Below are positions 17,806 to 25,606 of a DNA stretch of 64,000 nt, in pieces (within the stretch, counting starts at the first letter, position 1; each line of letters starts with the position of its first letter). The notes below the pieces were generated by a model. It made no database searches. It was not told the DNA's origin and saw only the letters and a program-made list of their open reading frames with translations. Both the position numbers and the translations under genes were made by a program. The stretch is taken from assembly GCF_020564565.1 (NCBI RefSeq), contig NZ_JAJCTD010000006.1, forward strand, positions 1-64,000. Reading direction: 5' to 3'. The stretch comes from Rhodobacter sp. Har01 (GTDB taxonomy: Bacteria; Pseudomonadota; Alphaproteobacteria; Rhodobacterales; Rhodobacteraceae).

Positions 17806-18348
17806 TCAACCGCAAGGGCTGAGGCTGGCCAGTGCCTCGGGGCCCAGCAGGCCGGACAGCGGGGCGGGGCCAAGCAGCGGCCGGAAGGCTTCGGCGGGAG
17901 AGAGCCGGATCAGCACGGCGCCTTCGGCTTCGGGCGCCGGGCCGCCATCGACGGTGCAGCCGCCGATGCCGACCGACAGGCTGGCAGAAGCGGGGCCTTC
18001 CCCCTTCCAGGCGGCAAGGACGGCCTGGGTGTCGCGCAGGCGTTGCAGGTCGGCGCCGGCCAGGCCGAAGCCGGCGACGGTGGCCCCTTGCGGCGCGCCG
18101 ACGCCGGGCGCCGGCCGGGGCGAAAGGGTGAAACGCTCGGCCAGCCGCTGGCCCCCGCGCATGGCCGTCAGGTCCAGCACCGCCGTGCCGGGGGTGGCCT
18201 GCAGGCCGGCGGGCAGCACCAGCGCCACCTCGATCTGCGCCGGATCGGCGGTCAACGGGTCCAGCGCGGCCAGTCGCGCCGCAGTCGTTGGCACAAGCGC
18301 GCCACAGGCGCCAAGCACAAGCAGGGAAAGCGGGGCGGCAAGGCGCAT
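17806..18348 (-). CDS. Putative lipoprotein of unknown function
   Basis: A 180-residue exported protein. The N-terminus has a hydrophobic segment ending in a lipobox-like LVLGAC (Cys near residue 15), so it is probably lipidated and held in the envelope. The mature part is Ala/Leu/Pro-rich with two further Cys, one in GIGGCTVDGG and one three residues from the end (SPCG), which could pair. The ATG at 18348 has AAAGGAGA upstream. I do not recognise a family. It diverges from the DUF2975/HTH pair across a 70-nt AT-rich promoter region. Confidence 0.75.
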   Translation of the reverse strand: MRLAAPLSLLVLGACGALVPTTAARLAALDPLTADPAQIEVALVLPAGLQATPGTAVLDLTAMRGGQRLAERFTLSPRPAPGVGAPQGATVAGFGLAGADLQRLRDTQAVLAAWKGEGPASASLSVGIGGCTVDGGPAPEAEGAVLIRLSPAEAFRPLLGPAPLSGLLGPEALASLSPCG

Positions 18349-18360
18349 GGCGAATCTCCT

Positions 18361-18389
18361 TTGACAGCGATTTATTATCGTCATACAGT
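18361..18389 (+). promoter_or_regulatory. Strong sigma70-type promoter for the DUF2975-HTH pair, inside a dyad
   Basis: TTGACA (18361-18366), a 17-nt spacer and TACAGT (18384-18389), 30 nt before the DUF2975 ATG. GATTTA (18369-18374) and TAAATC (18389-18394) form an inverted repeat spanning the spacer and -10, a plausible operator for the small HTH protein of this operon. Confidence 0.7.
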
Positions 18390-18418
18390 AAATCATCATC
18401 TTGAAAAGAGGTCATCCG

Positions 18419-18955
18419 ATGTTCGACACCCGGCGCATCGTCCGCCTGTCCGGCTGGTTGCACCGGGCCACCGGCGCGCTGATCCTGGGCCTGCCGGTTC
18501 TGCTGGCGGTCTGGCTTGTCCGCGGCTGGCGCGATCCGGCCGGGGTGGTCCTGGCCTTCCCCGAGGTGACGCTGGCCGTTCCGCCGACACCGGGTGCGGC
18601 GCTGCTGACCGGCGCGATCGGGGCCGTTGCGCTGGGGCCCGTCCTCCTGGCGCTGGCCCAGATGCGGGCGCTGTTCGCGCTGTATCGCCGGGCCGAAATC
18701 CTCACCTCCGCCGCTGCCGGCCACATCCTGCGCAGCGGGCGGTGGCTTCTGGTGCTCGCGGCGGTGCAGGTCGCGGTGCGGCCCTTGCAGACGATTGCGC
18801 TGACGCTGGGCAATCCGCCGGGGCAGCGGCAGGTGGCGGTGTCGCTGACGGGGGAAATGCTGTGGCTGGCGCTTGCCGGGGGCCTGCTGGTGGTGATCGG
18901 CTGGGCCATGCAAGAGGCCGCGCGGGCCGCCGAGGAAAACCGGGGCTTCGTGTGA
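18419..18955 (+). CDS. DUF2975-family membrane protein
   Basis: A 178-residue integral membrane protein with four predicted helices (about residues 18-37, 60-82, 102-125 and 145-165), as in DUF2975 proteins. The ATG at 18419 has AGAGGT about 7 nt upstream. Its stop overlaps the start of a small Cro/CI-type regulator. This pairing with a one-domain HTH is characteristic of the family; the molecular role is not known. A membrane component that senses a signal or modulates the regulator is a reasonable inference. Confidence 0.8.
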   Translation: MFDTRRIVRLSGWLHRATGALILGLPVLLAVWLVRGWRDPAGVVLAFPEVTLAVPPTPGAALLTGAIGAVALGPVLLALAQMRALFALYRRAEILTSAAAGHILRSGRWLLVLAAVQVAVRPLQTIALTLGNPPGQRQVAVSLTGEMLWLALAGGLLVVIGWAMQEAARAAEENRGFV

Positions 18956-19164
18956 TGGAGATCGTGGTCCGGCTGGACGTGATGCTGGCGCGGCGCAAGA
19001 TGCGGTCGCGTGAGCTGGCCGAGCGGATCGGCATCACCGAGCAGAACCTGAGCCTGCTGAAATCGGGCAAGGTCAAGGGCATCCGCTTCGAGACCCTGGC
19101 CGCGATCTGCGCGGCGCTGGACTGTCAGCCCGGCGACATTCTCGAGGCGGTGCGCCCCGCCTGA
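18955..19164 (+). CDS. Small Cro/CI-type HTH regulator paired with DUF2975
   Basis: A 69-residue protein made almost wholly of one helix-turn-helix domain (residues 14-65: MRSRELAERIGITEQNLSLL then GIRFETLAAICAALDCQPGDIL). It belongs to the HTH_26/YozG-like group of minimal Xre regulators. Its ATG overlaps the DUF2975 stop. A 6-bp-stem hairpin (19165-19185) follows and may end the transcript. Likely target is its own promoter, where a GATTTA/TAAATC dyad spans the -10. Confidence 0.88.
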   Translation: MEIVVRLDVMLARRKMRSRELAERIGITEQNLSLLKSGKVKGIRFETLAAICAALDCQPGDILEAVRPA

Positions 19165-19200
19165 CCGCCCTTGCACCATGGGCGGCGGCGCAGCGTCAGA

Positions 19201-19791
19201 TCACGGCGCGATGTCGAAGGTCACCTCATTGCGGCGCTTGGCCGGCCAGGTCATCGGCGAATCGTAGAACTGGTAGTGCGGCCCGCCGCTGATGCGCAGG
19301 CCGCGCGCTTCGGCCCAGGCCCGCAAGGCTTCGGCCCGCGCGGCAAGGTCGTCGGTCTCGGGAACCCCCGGGAACCGTTCCACCACCTGCCGCCCCGCCG
19401 GCACCTTGCGAAAGGCGATGCGGTCGTCCTTCGGGTCGGGCAGGCCGGCGGCGACGGCCGCGGCGGGCATCAGGAAGCGGATGCGCCAGACCTTGCCGTC
19501 CGGTTCCGGCGTCTGGGTGACCGGCACCGTCATGCTGATCTTCTCGCCGCTGGCGTTGGCCCCGAAGATGTAGCCCGCCAGCAGGTTGAACCCGGTGCCG
19601 ATGGCCGATCCGCGGCCGCCGGCGACCCGCACCTCGGCCACCACATGCGCACCGCAGGCCCGCACCTCGCGCGCGCCCTCGGCCGCTTCCACCCGGCAGG
19701 GCGGCGCCTCGTATCCCTTGTGCCCGGTTTCGGCCATCGCGCCTGCCCCTCCCAAGGCCAGGGCCAGCCCCGCCAACGCCCATGCCCGCAT
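19201..19791 (-). CDS. SOUL-family heme-binding protein, exported
   Basis: A 196-residue protein with a signal peptide (cut after AMA near residue 20) followed by a SOUL domain: the VEAAEGAREVRACG strand, an N-terminal GFNLLAGYIFGANASGEKISMTVPV core, and a C-terminal RNEVTFDI strand. SOUL proteins bind heme or related tetrapyrroles; here the signal peptide puts it in the periplasm. The ATG at 19791 removes 10 extra residues upstream that spoil the signal peptide. Monocistronic, convergent with the HTH gene and divergent from leuC. Confidence 0.85.
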   Translation of the reverse strand: MRAWALAGLALALGGAGAMAETGHKGYEAPPCRVEAAEGAREVRACGAHVVAEVRVAGGRGSAIGTGFNLLAGYIFGANASGEKISMTVPVTQTPEPDGKVWRIRFLMPAAAVAAGLPDPKDDRIAFRKVPAGRQVVERFPGVPETDDLAARAEALRAWAEARGLRISGGPHYQFYDSPMTWPAKRRNEVTFDIAP

Positions 19792-19826
19792 CTCCGGCCC
19801 TCCTGCCCTTTGCCCCATCACCTAGC

Positions 19827-19855
19827 TTGATCGCCCCCGCATTCCAGCGTATCTG
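19827..19855 (+). promoter_or_regulatory. Probable leuC promoter
   Basis: TTGATC (19827-19832), a 17-nt spacer and TATCTG (19850-19855). Transcription would start near 19862, leaving a leader of about 150 nt before leuC. An ATGATG follows almost at the predicted 5' end. Confidence 0.5.
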
Positions 19856-20013
19856 CAGCCCCCATGATGCGCTTTTTCGACATGGCCGACCGCGCCCGCC
19901 TGCCGTGGCGCTTTGCCCGCCAGACCCGAGCGGTTTCCGCCCGCCGGGACTGACCGGCGCCGCTGCTGCCCGCGTCCCCGTTTCCCAAGCCTTCCAGCCA
20001 AGGACCCCTGCCC

Positions 20014-21432
20014 ATGTCCGCCGCCCGCACGCTCTATGACAAGATCTGGGACGACCACGTCGTCCACACCTCGGAAGACGGCACCTGCCTGCTGTATATC
20101 GACCGCCACCTGGTCCACGAAGTGACCAGCCCCCAGGCCTTCGAAGGCCTGCGGATGACCGGCCGCAAGGTGCGCTGCCCGGAAAAGACCATCGCCGTGC
20201 CCGACCACAACGTGCCCACCACCGCCGGCCGCGACATCCACATCGACAACGAAGAATCGCGCATCCAGGTCGATGCGCTGGACCGCAACGCGCGCGACTT
20301 CGGCATCAACTACTACCCGGTTTCCGACGTCCGCCAGGGCATCGTCCACATCATCGGCCCCGAACAGGGCTGGACGCTGCCCGGCATGACCATCGTCTGC
20401 GGCGACAGCCACACCGCCACCCATGGCGCCTTCGGGGCCCTTGCTCACGGCATCGGCACCTCCGAGGTGGAACACGTCCTGGCCACCCAGACGCTGATCC
20501 AGAAGAAATCTAAGAACATGAAGGTCGAGATCACCGGCTCGCTGCTGCCCGGCGTCACCGCCAAGGACATCACCCTGGCGGTCATCGGCCAGACCGGCAC
20601 CGCCGGCGGCACCGGCTATGTCATCGAATACTGCGGCCAGGCGATCCGCGAGCTGTCGATGGAAGGCCGCATGACCGTGTGCAACATGGCCATCGAAGGC
20701 GGCGCCCGCGCCGGCCTGATCGCGCCCGACGACAAGACCTTCGCCTATGTCATGGGCCGCCCCCACGCCCCGAAAGGCGCCAAGTGGGAATCCGCGCTGG
20801 CCTACTGGAAAACCCTCTTCACCGACGAGGGCGCCCATTTCGACAAGGTCATCACGCTGCGGGCCGAGGACATCGCTCCCGTCGTGACCTGGGGCACCAG
20901 CCCCGAGGACGTGCTGCCGATCACCGCGACGGTTCCGGCAGCCGACAGCTTCACCGGCGGCAAGGTCCAGGCCGCCCAGCGCAGCCTCGACTACATGGGC
21001 CTGACCCCCGGCATGAAGCTGACCGACATCCGCATCGACGCGGTCTTCATCGGCAGCTGCACCAACGGCCGGATCGAGGACCTGCGCGCCGCCGCCGGCA
21101 TCCTGAAGGGCAGGCACCTGGCGCCGGGCCTGCGCGGCATGGTCGTCCCCGGTTCGGGCCTCGTGCGCCTGCAGGCCGAGGAAGAGGGTCTGGACAAGAT
21201 CTTCACCGACGCCGGCTTCGAGTGGCGCCTTGCCGGCTGCTCGATGTGCCTGGGCATGAACCCCGACCAGCTGGCCCCCGGCGAACGCTGCGCCGCGACC
21301 AGCAACCGCAACTTCGAAGGCCGCATGGGCCGTGGCGGTCGCACCCACCTGATGTCGCCGGTGATGGCGGCGGCGGCTGCCGTCGCCGGCCACCTGACCG
21401 ACGTGCGAGACATCCTGGCCCAGGTCAACTGA
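20014..21432 (+). CDS. leuC: 3-isopropylmalate dehydratase large subunit
   Basis: Large subunit of isopropylmalate isomerase (leucine biosynthesis, step 2), a [4Fe-4S] aconitase-fold enzyme of 472 residues. Cluster ligands lie in [13 protein letters not shown] (near residue 349) and in [12 protein letters not shown] (near 409-412). The [20 protein letters not shown] segment and the C-terminal NRNFEGRMG are also canonical. The ATG at 20014 has AAGGA upstream. The small subunit gene leuD is not adjacent as usual but about 2.2 kb downstream, beyond two surface-protein genes. Confidence 0.97.
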   Translation: MSAARTLYDKIWDDHVVHTSEDGTCLLYIDRHLVHEVTSPQAFEGLRMTGRKVRCPEKTIAVPDHNVPTTAGRDIHIDNEESRIQVDALDRNARDFGINYYPVSDVRQGIVHIIGPEQGWTLPGMTIVCGDSHTATHGAFGALAHGIGTSEVEHVLATQTLIQKKSKNMKVEITGSLLPGVTAKDITLAVIGQTGTAGGTGYVIEYCGQAIRELSMEGRMTVCNMAIEGGARAGLIAPDDKTFAYVMGRPHAPKGAKWESALAYWKTLFTDEGAHFDKVITLRAEDIAPVVTWGTSPEDVLPITATVPAADSFTGGKVQAAQRSLDYMGLTPGMKLTDIRIDAVFIGSCTNGRIEDLRAAAGILKGRHLAPGLRGMVVPGSGLVRLQAEEEGLDKIFTDAGFEWRLAGCSMCLGMNPDQLAPGERCAATSNRNFEGRMGRGGRTHLMSPVMAAAAAVAGHLTDVRDILAQVN

Positions 21433-21438
21433 CGTTTC

Positions 21439-21466
21439 CCGGGCAGCGGCTTGGCCCGCTGCCCGG
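21439..21466 (+). terminator. Hairpin downstream of leuC
   Basis: Perfect 10-bp GC-rich stem (21439-21448 with 21457-21466) and an 8-nt loop, 6 nt after the leuC stop. No T-run follows, so termination may be partial. The remaining 280 nt to the next gene hold short dyads (GTGTC/GACAC near 21558-21572, TTGGCCAA near 21591) but no gene I can support. Confidence 0.55.
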
Positions 21467-21745
21467 CCCGGACAACCCTGCGGCGATGCGACTCCCAGAC
21501 GTTCACGCATGGAGGGTATGCGATGCGGCCAAAGTGCAGCACTCCGCAACATTTGGTGTCAGCGCGACACGAAATCGCCAGATTTACTGTTGGCCAAACG
21601 GCCTTGCGTTACCATCTATAACGGGTGGGATCGTCGCTTGCCTTCGGGCTGGTGAAGGAGCTGGCACTTCCGAAGGCGGAAGCGGTGGCGCCGAAAGTCT
21701 GGGCTGAAGCAGACAAGGATTCCCCGGTGAAGAAGGAATTCTGTC

Positions 21746-22492
21746 ATGCGACGCTTCGCGACTCTCCTGGCCTTCGGCGTGGCTCTTTGGGTGCCGTCCA
21801 TCGGTCGCTCTGCCACCCTCGACGTCCAGAACGTGACCGGCGGGTTCGACGTTCTCGCAGCGGCATCCGGCGCCACGTTCTCCGGCGAGGGCACCGGCGA
21901 TCTGGATTGGGGCCTTCAGATCGCGGGTCAAGGGCAATCCGGCTACAGCTTTGCCGGGGCGCTGCCCGGCAGCCATGAAACCGAAACCGATTTCATTCTG
22001 GGCACCTTTACCCACCACAACCAGCCGATCGTCGCCGGCACCTCGATCACCCGTGCCCGGCTGGATCTGACGATCAACCTTGTGCTCGCCGGGCAGGCCC
22101 GCACAGCAACGGCCTCGGTCGATGTGGCGCACTGGGAAACCAGCAATGGCGGCCAAGCGGGCGGTCTTTGCGCCGACGGCGGCGCCAACTTCGCCGGCGT
22201 CAACGTCAACGGCTGTGCCGACCGAGTGCAGCTTCTCGACGTCATCGAGGTTGACGATGAGTTCGTCCTCGGCAATGTCGTATACGCCCTGCAAGTCACG
22301 GGTTTCCTTCAGAACGGCGAGATCGTTCCCCAGTTCTGGACGTCCGAGCGCCAGGACAACAGCGCGGTGATCATGGGCCGTTTCGTCTGGCTGCGCGACA
22401 TCGCGCCGGTGCCCCTGCCCGCGGCCGGTTGGCTGCTTCTGGCTGCGATCTCCGGCCTCGGCTGGGCGGGCCGTCACAAGCGGAAAGATTGA
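21746..22492 (+). CDS. THxN-family VPLPA-CTERM exported protein (copy 1)
   Basis: A 248-residue secreted protein with a signal peptide (cut after GRS-A near residue 22). The body carries the LGTFTHHNQPI motif of the THxN family of PEP-CTERM proteins (about residues 88-98) and a conserved HWETSN...C...NGCADRV stretch with two Cys. The C-terminal sorting tail is VPLPAAGWLLLAA followed by a hydrophobic helix and a basic end (RHKRKD). Such tails are recognised by an exosortase, which should process and anchor the protein; none is encoded in this window. ATG 21746 has AAGGAA upstream. Paralogue of the next gene. Confidence 0.85.
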   Translation: MRRFATLLAFGVALWVPSIGRSATLDVQNVTGGFDVLAAASGATFSGEGTGDLDWGLQIAGQGQSGYSFAGALPGSHETETDFILGTFTHHNQPIVAGTSITRARLDLTINLVLAGQARTATASVDVAHWETSNGGQAGGLCADGGANFAGVNVNGCADRVQLLDVIEVDDEFVLGNVVYALQVTGFLQNGEIVPQFWTSERQDNSAVIMGRFVWLRDIAPVPLPAAGWLLLAAISGLGWAGRHKRKD

Positions 22493-22800
22493 TCGCCGTC
22501 GCGCCAATACAACCGGCCGGTGAGAATCAGCTGCGACCCGCTTAAGACCGCCTGCAAGCCCGTCCGCCAAATGTGGCAGAAAAGCGCCAGAATAGAGTGA
22601 CTGTCCTTGTTCCCGCGACGATTTACCTTGTTTTTGCCCTATTCCATTGCGCCCGGAATCTCGGTCGGGTAGTATGAAAATTGGGTTGATGTCGGACAAC
22701 CGTCTCGCGCCGCCGCCGTTTTGGCAAAGGGTCGCGAGGATTCGTCCGGCAGCAGTGGCTGTAACGTCTGTTTGGCGTGAGAGATAAGAGGAGAAGGCAC
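22493..22800. other. Gap between the two THxN genes, no gene seen
   Basis: About 308 nt, more AT-rich than its neighbours, with a short palindrome ACCGGCCGGT after the first gene. I see no gene and no convincing terminator or -10/-35 pair. It probably holds the promoter of the second THxN gene, whose ribosome-binding site AGGAGAAGG lies near 22789-22797. Confidence 0.4.
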
Positions 22801-23553
22801 TTGCGGAAATATGCATATGCACTGGCAGTGGCTTCGGCGCTTGCCGTATCGCCGGTAGGTGCGGCGACCATTGACCTTGATGACGTCGGGATTTCCTGGA
22901 ACGGCGTTTCCGCCGTGGGTTCGGGTTCTGCCGTGACGGGTGTCGGTACGTCCAAGATCGAATGGGGCGTGCCCTTCAAGAAGGGCGGGAAGAAGTCCGG
23001 ATATGGCTTCGTCGGTCTGGAATCGACGGGCCACGATGTGGACGAAGAGTTCCAGCTCGGGACCTTCACGCACTTCAACAACCCGATCAATGCGGGCACT
23101 TCGATCACCAAGGCGACGCTGTCTCTCTCGTTCGACCTGATGGTCGATGGCGTTGCCAAGTCGGTCGATACGGCCTTCGACTTCCTGCACTGGGAAACGT
23201 CGAACGCTGCGACGAACGGCAAGTGCGCGAATGGCAGTGGCATGACGGGCGTCAACGTCAACGGGTGCGCCGACCGCGTGACGATCTCCAGCGTGCTGAA
23301 CATGATGGACGAATTCCAGATCGGCAACGCGTTCTACACGATGCAGATCACCGGCTTCCTGCTGAACGGCGTGATCGTGTCGGAATTCTGGACCAAGGAA
23401 GACGCTTCCAATCCGGCTGTCCTGATGGCCAAGTTCACCAAGGTTCGCGATATCGACACTCCGCCGCCGGCGCCCGTGCCGCTGCCTGCGACCGGCTTGC
23501 TGGTGCTGGCCGGCCTGGCTGGTCTGGCCGCAGCGAAGCGTCGTCGCAGCTGA
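22801..23553 (+). CDS. THxN-family VPLPA-CTERM exported protein (copy 2)
   Basis: A 250-residue paralogue of copy 1: signal peptide (cut after VGA-A near residue 21), LGTFTHFNNPI motif, the shared HWETSN...NGCADRV block, and a VPLPATGLLVLAGLAGLAA tail ending in KRRRS. The segment PPPAP before VPLPA is a Pro linker. I place the start at a TTG (22801) right after AGGAGAAGG; the GTG at 22777 lies upstream of that site and would add eight basic residues. Followed by a textbook terminator. The two copies probably arose by tandem duplication. Predicted surface-anchored or extracellular; function unknown. Confidence 0.85.
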   Translation: MRKYAYALAVASALAVSPVGAATIDLDDVGISWNGVSAVGSGSAVTGVGTSKIEWGVPFKKGGKKSGYGFVGLESTGHDVDEEFQLGTFTHFNNPINAGTSITKATLSLSFDLMVDGVAKSVDTAFDFLHWETSNAATNGKCANGSGMTGVNVNGCADRVTISSVLNMMDEFQIGNAFYTMQITGFLLNGVIVSEFWTKEDASNPAVLMAKFTKVRDIDTPPPAPVPLPATGLLVLAGLAGLAAAKRRRS

Positions 23554-23576
23554 CGCTGACGTGACAAGGCAAGATG

Positions 23577-23600
23577 CGGGCGGCTTCGGCCGCCCGTTTT
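23577..23600 (+). terminator. Rho-independent terminator after THxN copy 2
   Basis: 8-bp stem CGGGCGGC/GCCGCCCG with a TTCG tetraloop, followed by TTTTCATTT. It isolates the THxN gene from leuD, which must therefore have its own promoter in the following 80 nt or depend on read-through. Confidence 0.85.
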
Positions 23601-23678
23601 CATTTGTCATTTCCGGTTGGCGCAGCCTTGGCTTTCTGGCAAGAGCCATCTCGGAAAGACTGATCAGCAGGGGCCTCC

Positions 23679-24284
23679 ATGGACAAGTTCACCACACTCA
23701 CCGGCATCGCGGCGCCCATGCCGCTGGTGAATATCGACACCGACATGATCATCCCCAAGCAGTTCCTGAAGACGATCAAGCGCTCGGGGCTGGGCGTGAA
23801 CCTGTTCGATGAGATGCGCTACACGCTGGACGGCCAGGAGATCCCCGGATTCGTGCTGAACCAGCCGGCCTATCGCCGCGCGCAGATCCTGGTGGCGGGC
23901 GACAACTTCGGCTGCGGCTCGTCCCGCGAACATGCGCCTTGGGCGCTCTTGGATTTCGGCATCCGCTGCGTGATCTCGACCAGCTTCGCCGACATCTTCT
24001 TCAACAACTGTTTCAAGAACGGCATCCTGCCGGTGGTGCTGCCGCCCGAGGCGGTCGAGGTGCTTATGAAGGACGCCGAAAAGGGTGAGAACGCCCGCAT
24101 CACGGTGGACCTTGCGGCGCAGACGGTAACCTCGTCGGACGGGCAGTCCTTCGGCTTCGAGGTGGACCCGTTCAAGAAGCACTGTCTGCTGAACGGTCTG
24201 GACGATATTGGCCTGACGATGGAAAAGGCGCCCGCCATCGACGCCTTCGAAGCCAGGAATGCTGCCGCACGGCCCTGGGCCTAA
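23679..24284 (+). CDS. leuD: 3-isopropylmalate dehydratase small subunit
   Basis: Swivel-domain subunit of isopropylmalate isomerase (201 residues, usual length), partner of LeuC. Diagnostic segments: [15 protein letters not shown] (residues 18-32), [14 protein letters not shown] (about 77-90) and [24 protein letters not shown] 23679 follows AGGGG. Physically separated from leuC by two terminated surface-protein genes, so stoichiometric expression of the two subunits must be coordinated in trans. Confidence 0.97.
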   Translation: MDKFTTLTGIAAPMPLVNIDTDMIIPKQFLKTIKRSGLGVNLFDEMRYTLDGQEIPGFVLNQPAYRRAQILVAGDNFGCGSSREHAPWALLDFGIRCVISTSFADIFFNNCFKNGILPVVLPPEAVEVLMKDAEKGENARITVDLAAQTVTSSDGQSFGFEVDPFKKHCLLNGLDDIGLTMEKAPAIDAFEARNAAARPWA

Positions 24285-24652
24285 GCCCTCTCCCAAAGGC
24301 GTCCGCACCCCGGCCCGGCACGGGGCCTGGGGCATTCTATGCGATTTGGCTGCCGCCTTTGCAGGGGAACCAGGTGGCGGTGCTCCGGCCTGTCGCTCGG
24401 GGCCGATCCTGTGGCTGTCGAACGCCCCCGGACGCGCCCGCAATGCTACCTCTGGTTTCAAGGCCTTTCAGGCCCGGATCGCGCCCAGAGCGGCCTTGTG
24501 TCCGAAAATGCTTGCACCACAATATGTTGAGGTGCGGAGTTCAAGCCCGCCCGGCCTGCCCATTTTTCTTCCCAAGGTTGATACAATCCTGCAACACCTC
24601 CGCCCCGGAATTGCCATGAGGATCCGGTTTTGCTGATCAGGCCATTGCGGCA
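24285..24652. other. Gap after leuD, no gene supported
   Basis: About 370 nt. A GC-rich imperfect hairpin (24308-24316 with 24323-24332, one bulged T) may end leuD transcription. The rest is less GC-rich than neighbouring genes and shows no codon bias in any frame; open frames here lack ribosome-binding sites and family resemblance. Confidence 0.4.
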
Positions 24653-25606
24653 TTGATCGGAAGCAGACAGGAATTGGGCAAGATTGAGGCAATCCGTCAC
24701 AATGTGCGCGGGCTGGTGCAGGACAGGGCGCTTGCACGCTTTCCGCTGACCAGCGTCGGAGTGGTAAGAACCGTGGTCTCTCGGCTGACAGGTGCATTGA
24801 CCCGCGCGTTTCTGGTGATGCTTGTCATCGCCACGCCTTCGGTCATCCTGCCCGGCATCGGGGCGGATACCAAGCAGATGGTCGCGCTGGTGGCGCTGTT
24901 CGGCGCCGCGCTCACCTTTGCCGAATACAATGCCGTCTACCCCAGCCTGGTCGAGTTCCGCGACGCACCGCCGTTCAACCGCGTGCGCTACCTGATGCTC
25001 TTCGTCATCGTCTTCTCGCTGTCCGCCATCCTGGCCGCGAACGAGGCCCCGTCATCCTTCACCCGGCTGTTCGAGGCGATGGGCATCCTGGTCGGCCACG
25101 CCATGGACTTCCCCTATTCCCCGGTCCGCCTGGCCACGATGATGATGGCCGACGGCGCCTCGCCTGGCGAGGTTCTGGCGGTGCGGACGGCGGCGGGAAC
25201 CTCGTACATCATCTCGCTTGTGGCGCTGGCGCTGTTCGTCATCATCCTCAAGCTCAAGGGCTGGCCGCATCGCCATCTGGCCTTCAACGTCTGGGTCAAC
25301 CTGCCCACCTTCGAGCCGACCGCCGGCGGCGACATCGTCGATCGCCTGGAACGCGATGCGCGGGTCAACATCTCGCTGGGTTTCCTGCTGCCGTTCCTGA
25401 TTCCGGCCGTGATCAACGTTGCCTCGATCGGGTTCGAACCGCTGACGCTCACTTCCCCGCAAACGCTGGTCTGGACGATGGCAGCATGGTCCTTTCTTCC
25501 CGCAAGCCTGCTGATGCGCGGTGTCGCCATGGGCAAGATCGCCCTGATGATCCGCACCAAGCGCGACGCCATGAGTCCGCCGCCTTCACGGTTGGCCGCG
25601 GCCTGA
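24653..25606 (+). CDS. Integral membrane protein of unknown function
   Basis: Up to 317 residues with about six hydrophobic helices: near residues 50-70, 80-95, 118-138, 182-202, 240-262 and 278-295. I do not recognise the family. The start is uncertain: TTG at 24653, GTG at 24704 and GTGs at 24761 and 24773 are all in frame and none has a good ribosome-binding site; the first hydrophobic segment begins just after 24773. The 3' end is overlapped by the exported phosphodiesterase-like gene, so the two are probably co-expressed. Confidence 0.65.
   Translation: MIGSRQELGKIEAIRHNVRGLVQDRALARFPLTSVGVVRTVVSRLTGALTRAFLVMLVIATPSVILPGIGADTKQMVALVALFGAALTFAEYNAVYPSLVEFRDAPPFNRVRYLMLFVIVFSLSAILAANEAPSSFTRLFEAMGILVGHAMDFPYSPVRLATMMMADGASPGEVLAVRTAAGTSYIISLVALALFVIILKLKGWPHRHLAFNVWVNLPTFEPTAGGDIVDRLERDARVNISLGFLLPFLIPAVINVASIGFEPLTLTSPQTLVWTMAAWSFLPASLLMRGVAMGKIALMIRTKRDAMSPPPSRLAAA

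Noticed and set aside
19864..19953. 29-codon frame as a confirmed leuC leader gene
   Set aside because: No ribosome-binding site and only one Leu codon; kept only as a low-interest leaderless possibility.
24520..24570. T-arm-like GTTCAAGCCC suggesting a tRNA in the gap after leuD
   Set aside because: The flanking bases do not pair as a T-stem and no acceptor, D or anticodon stems can be drawn.
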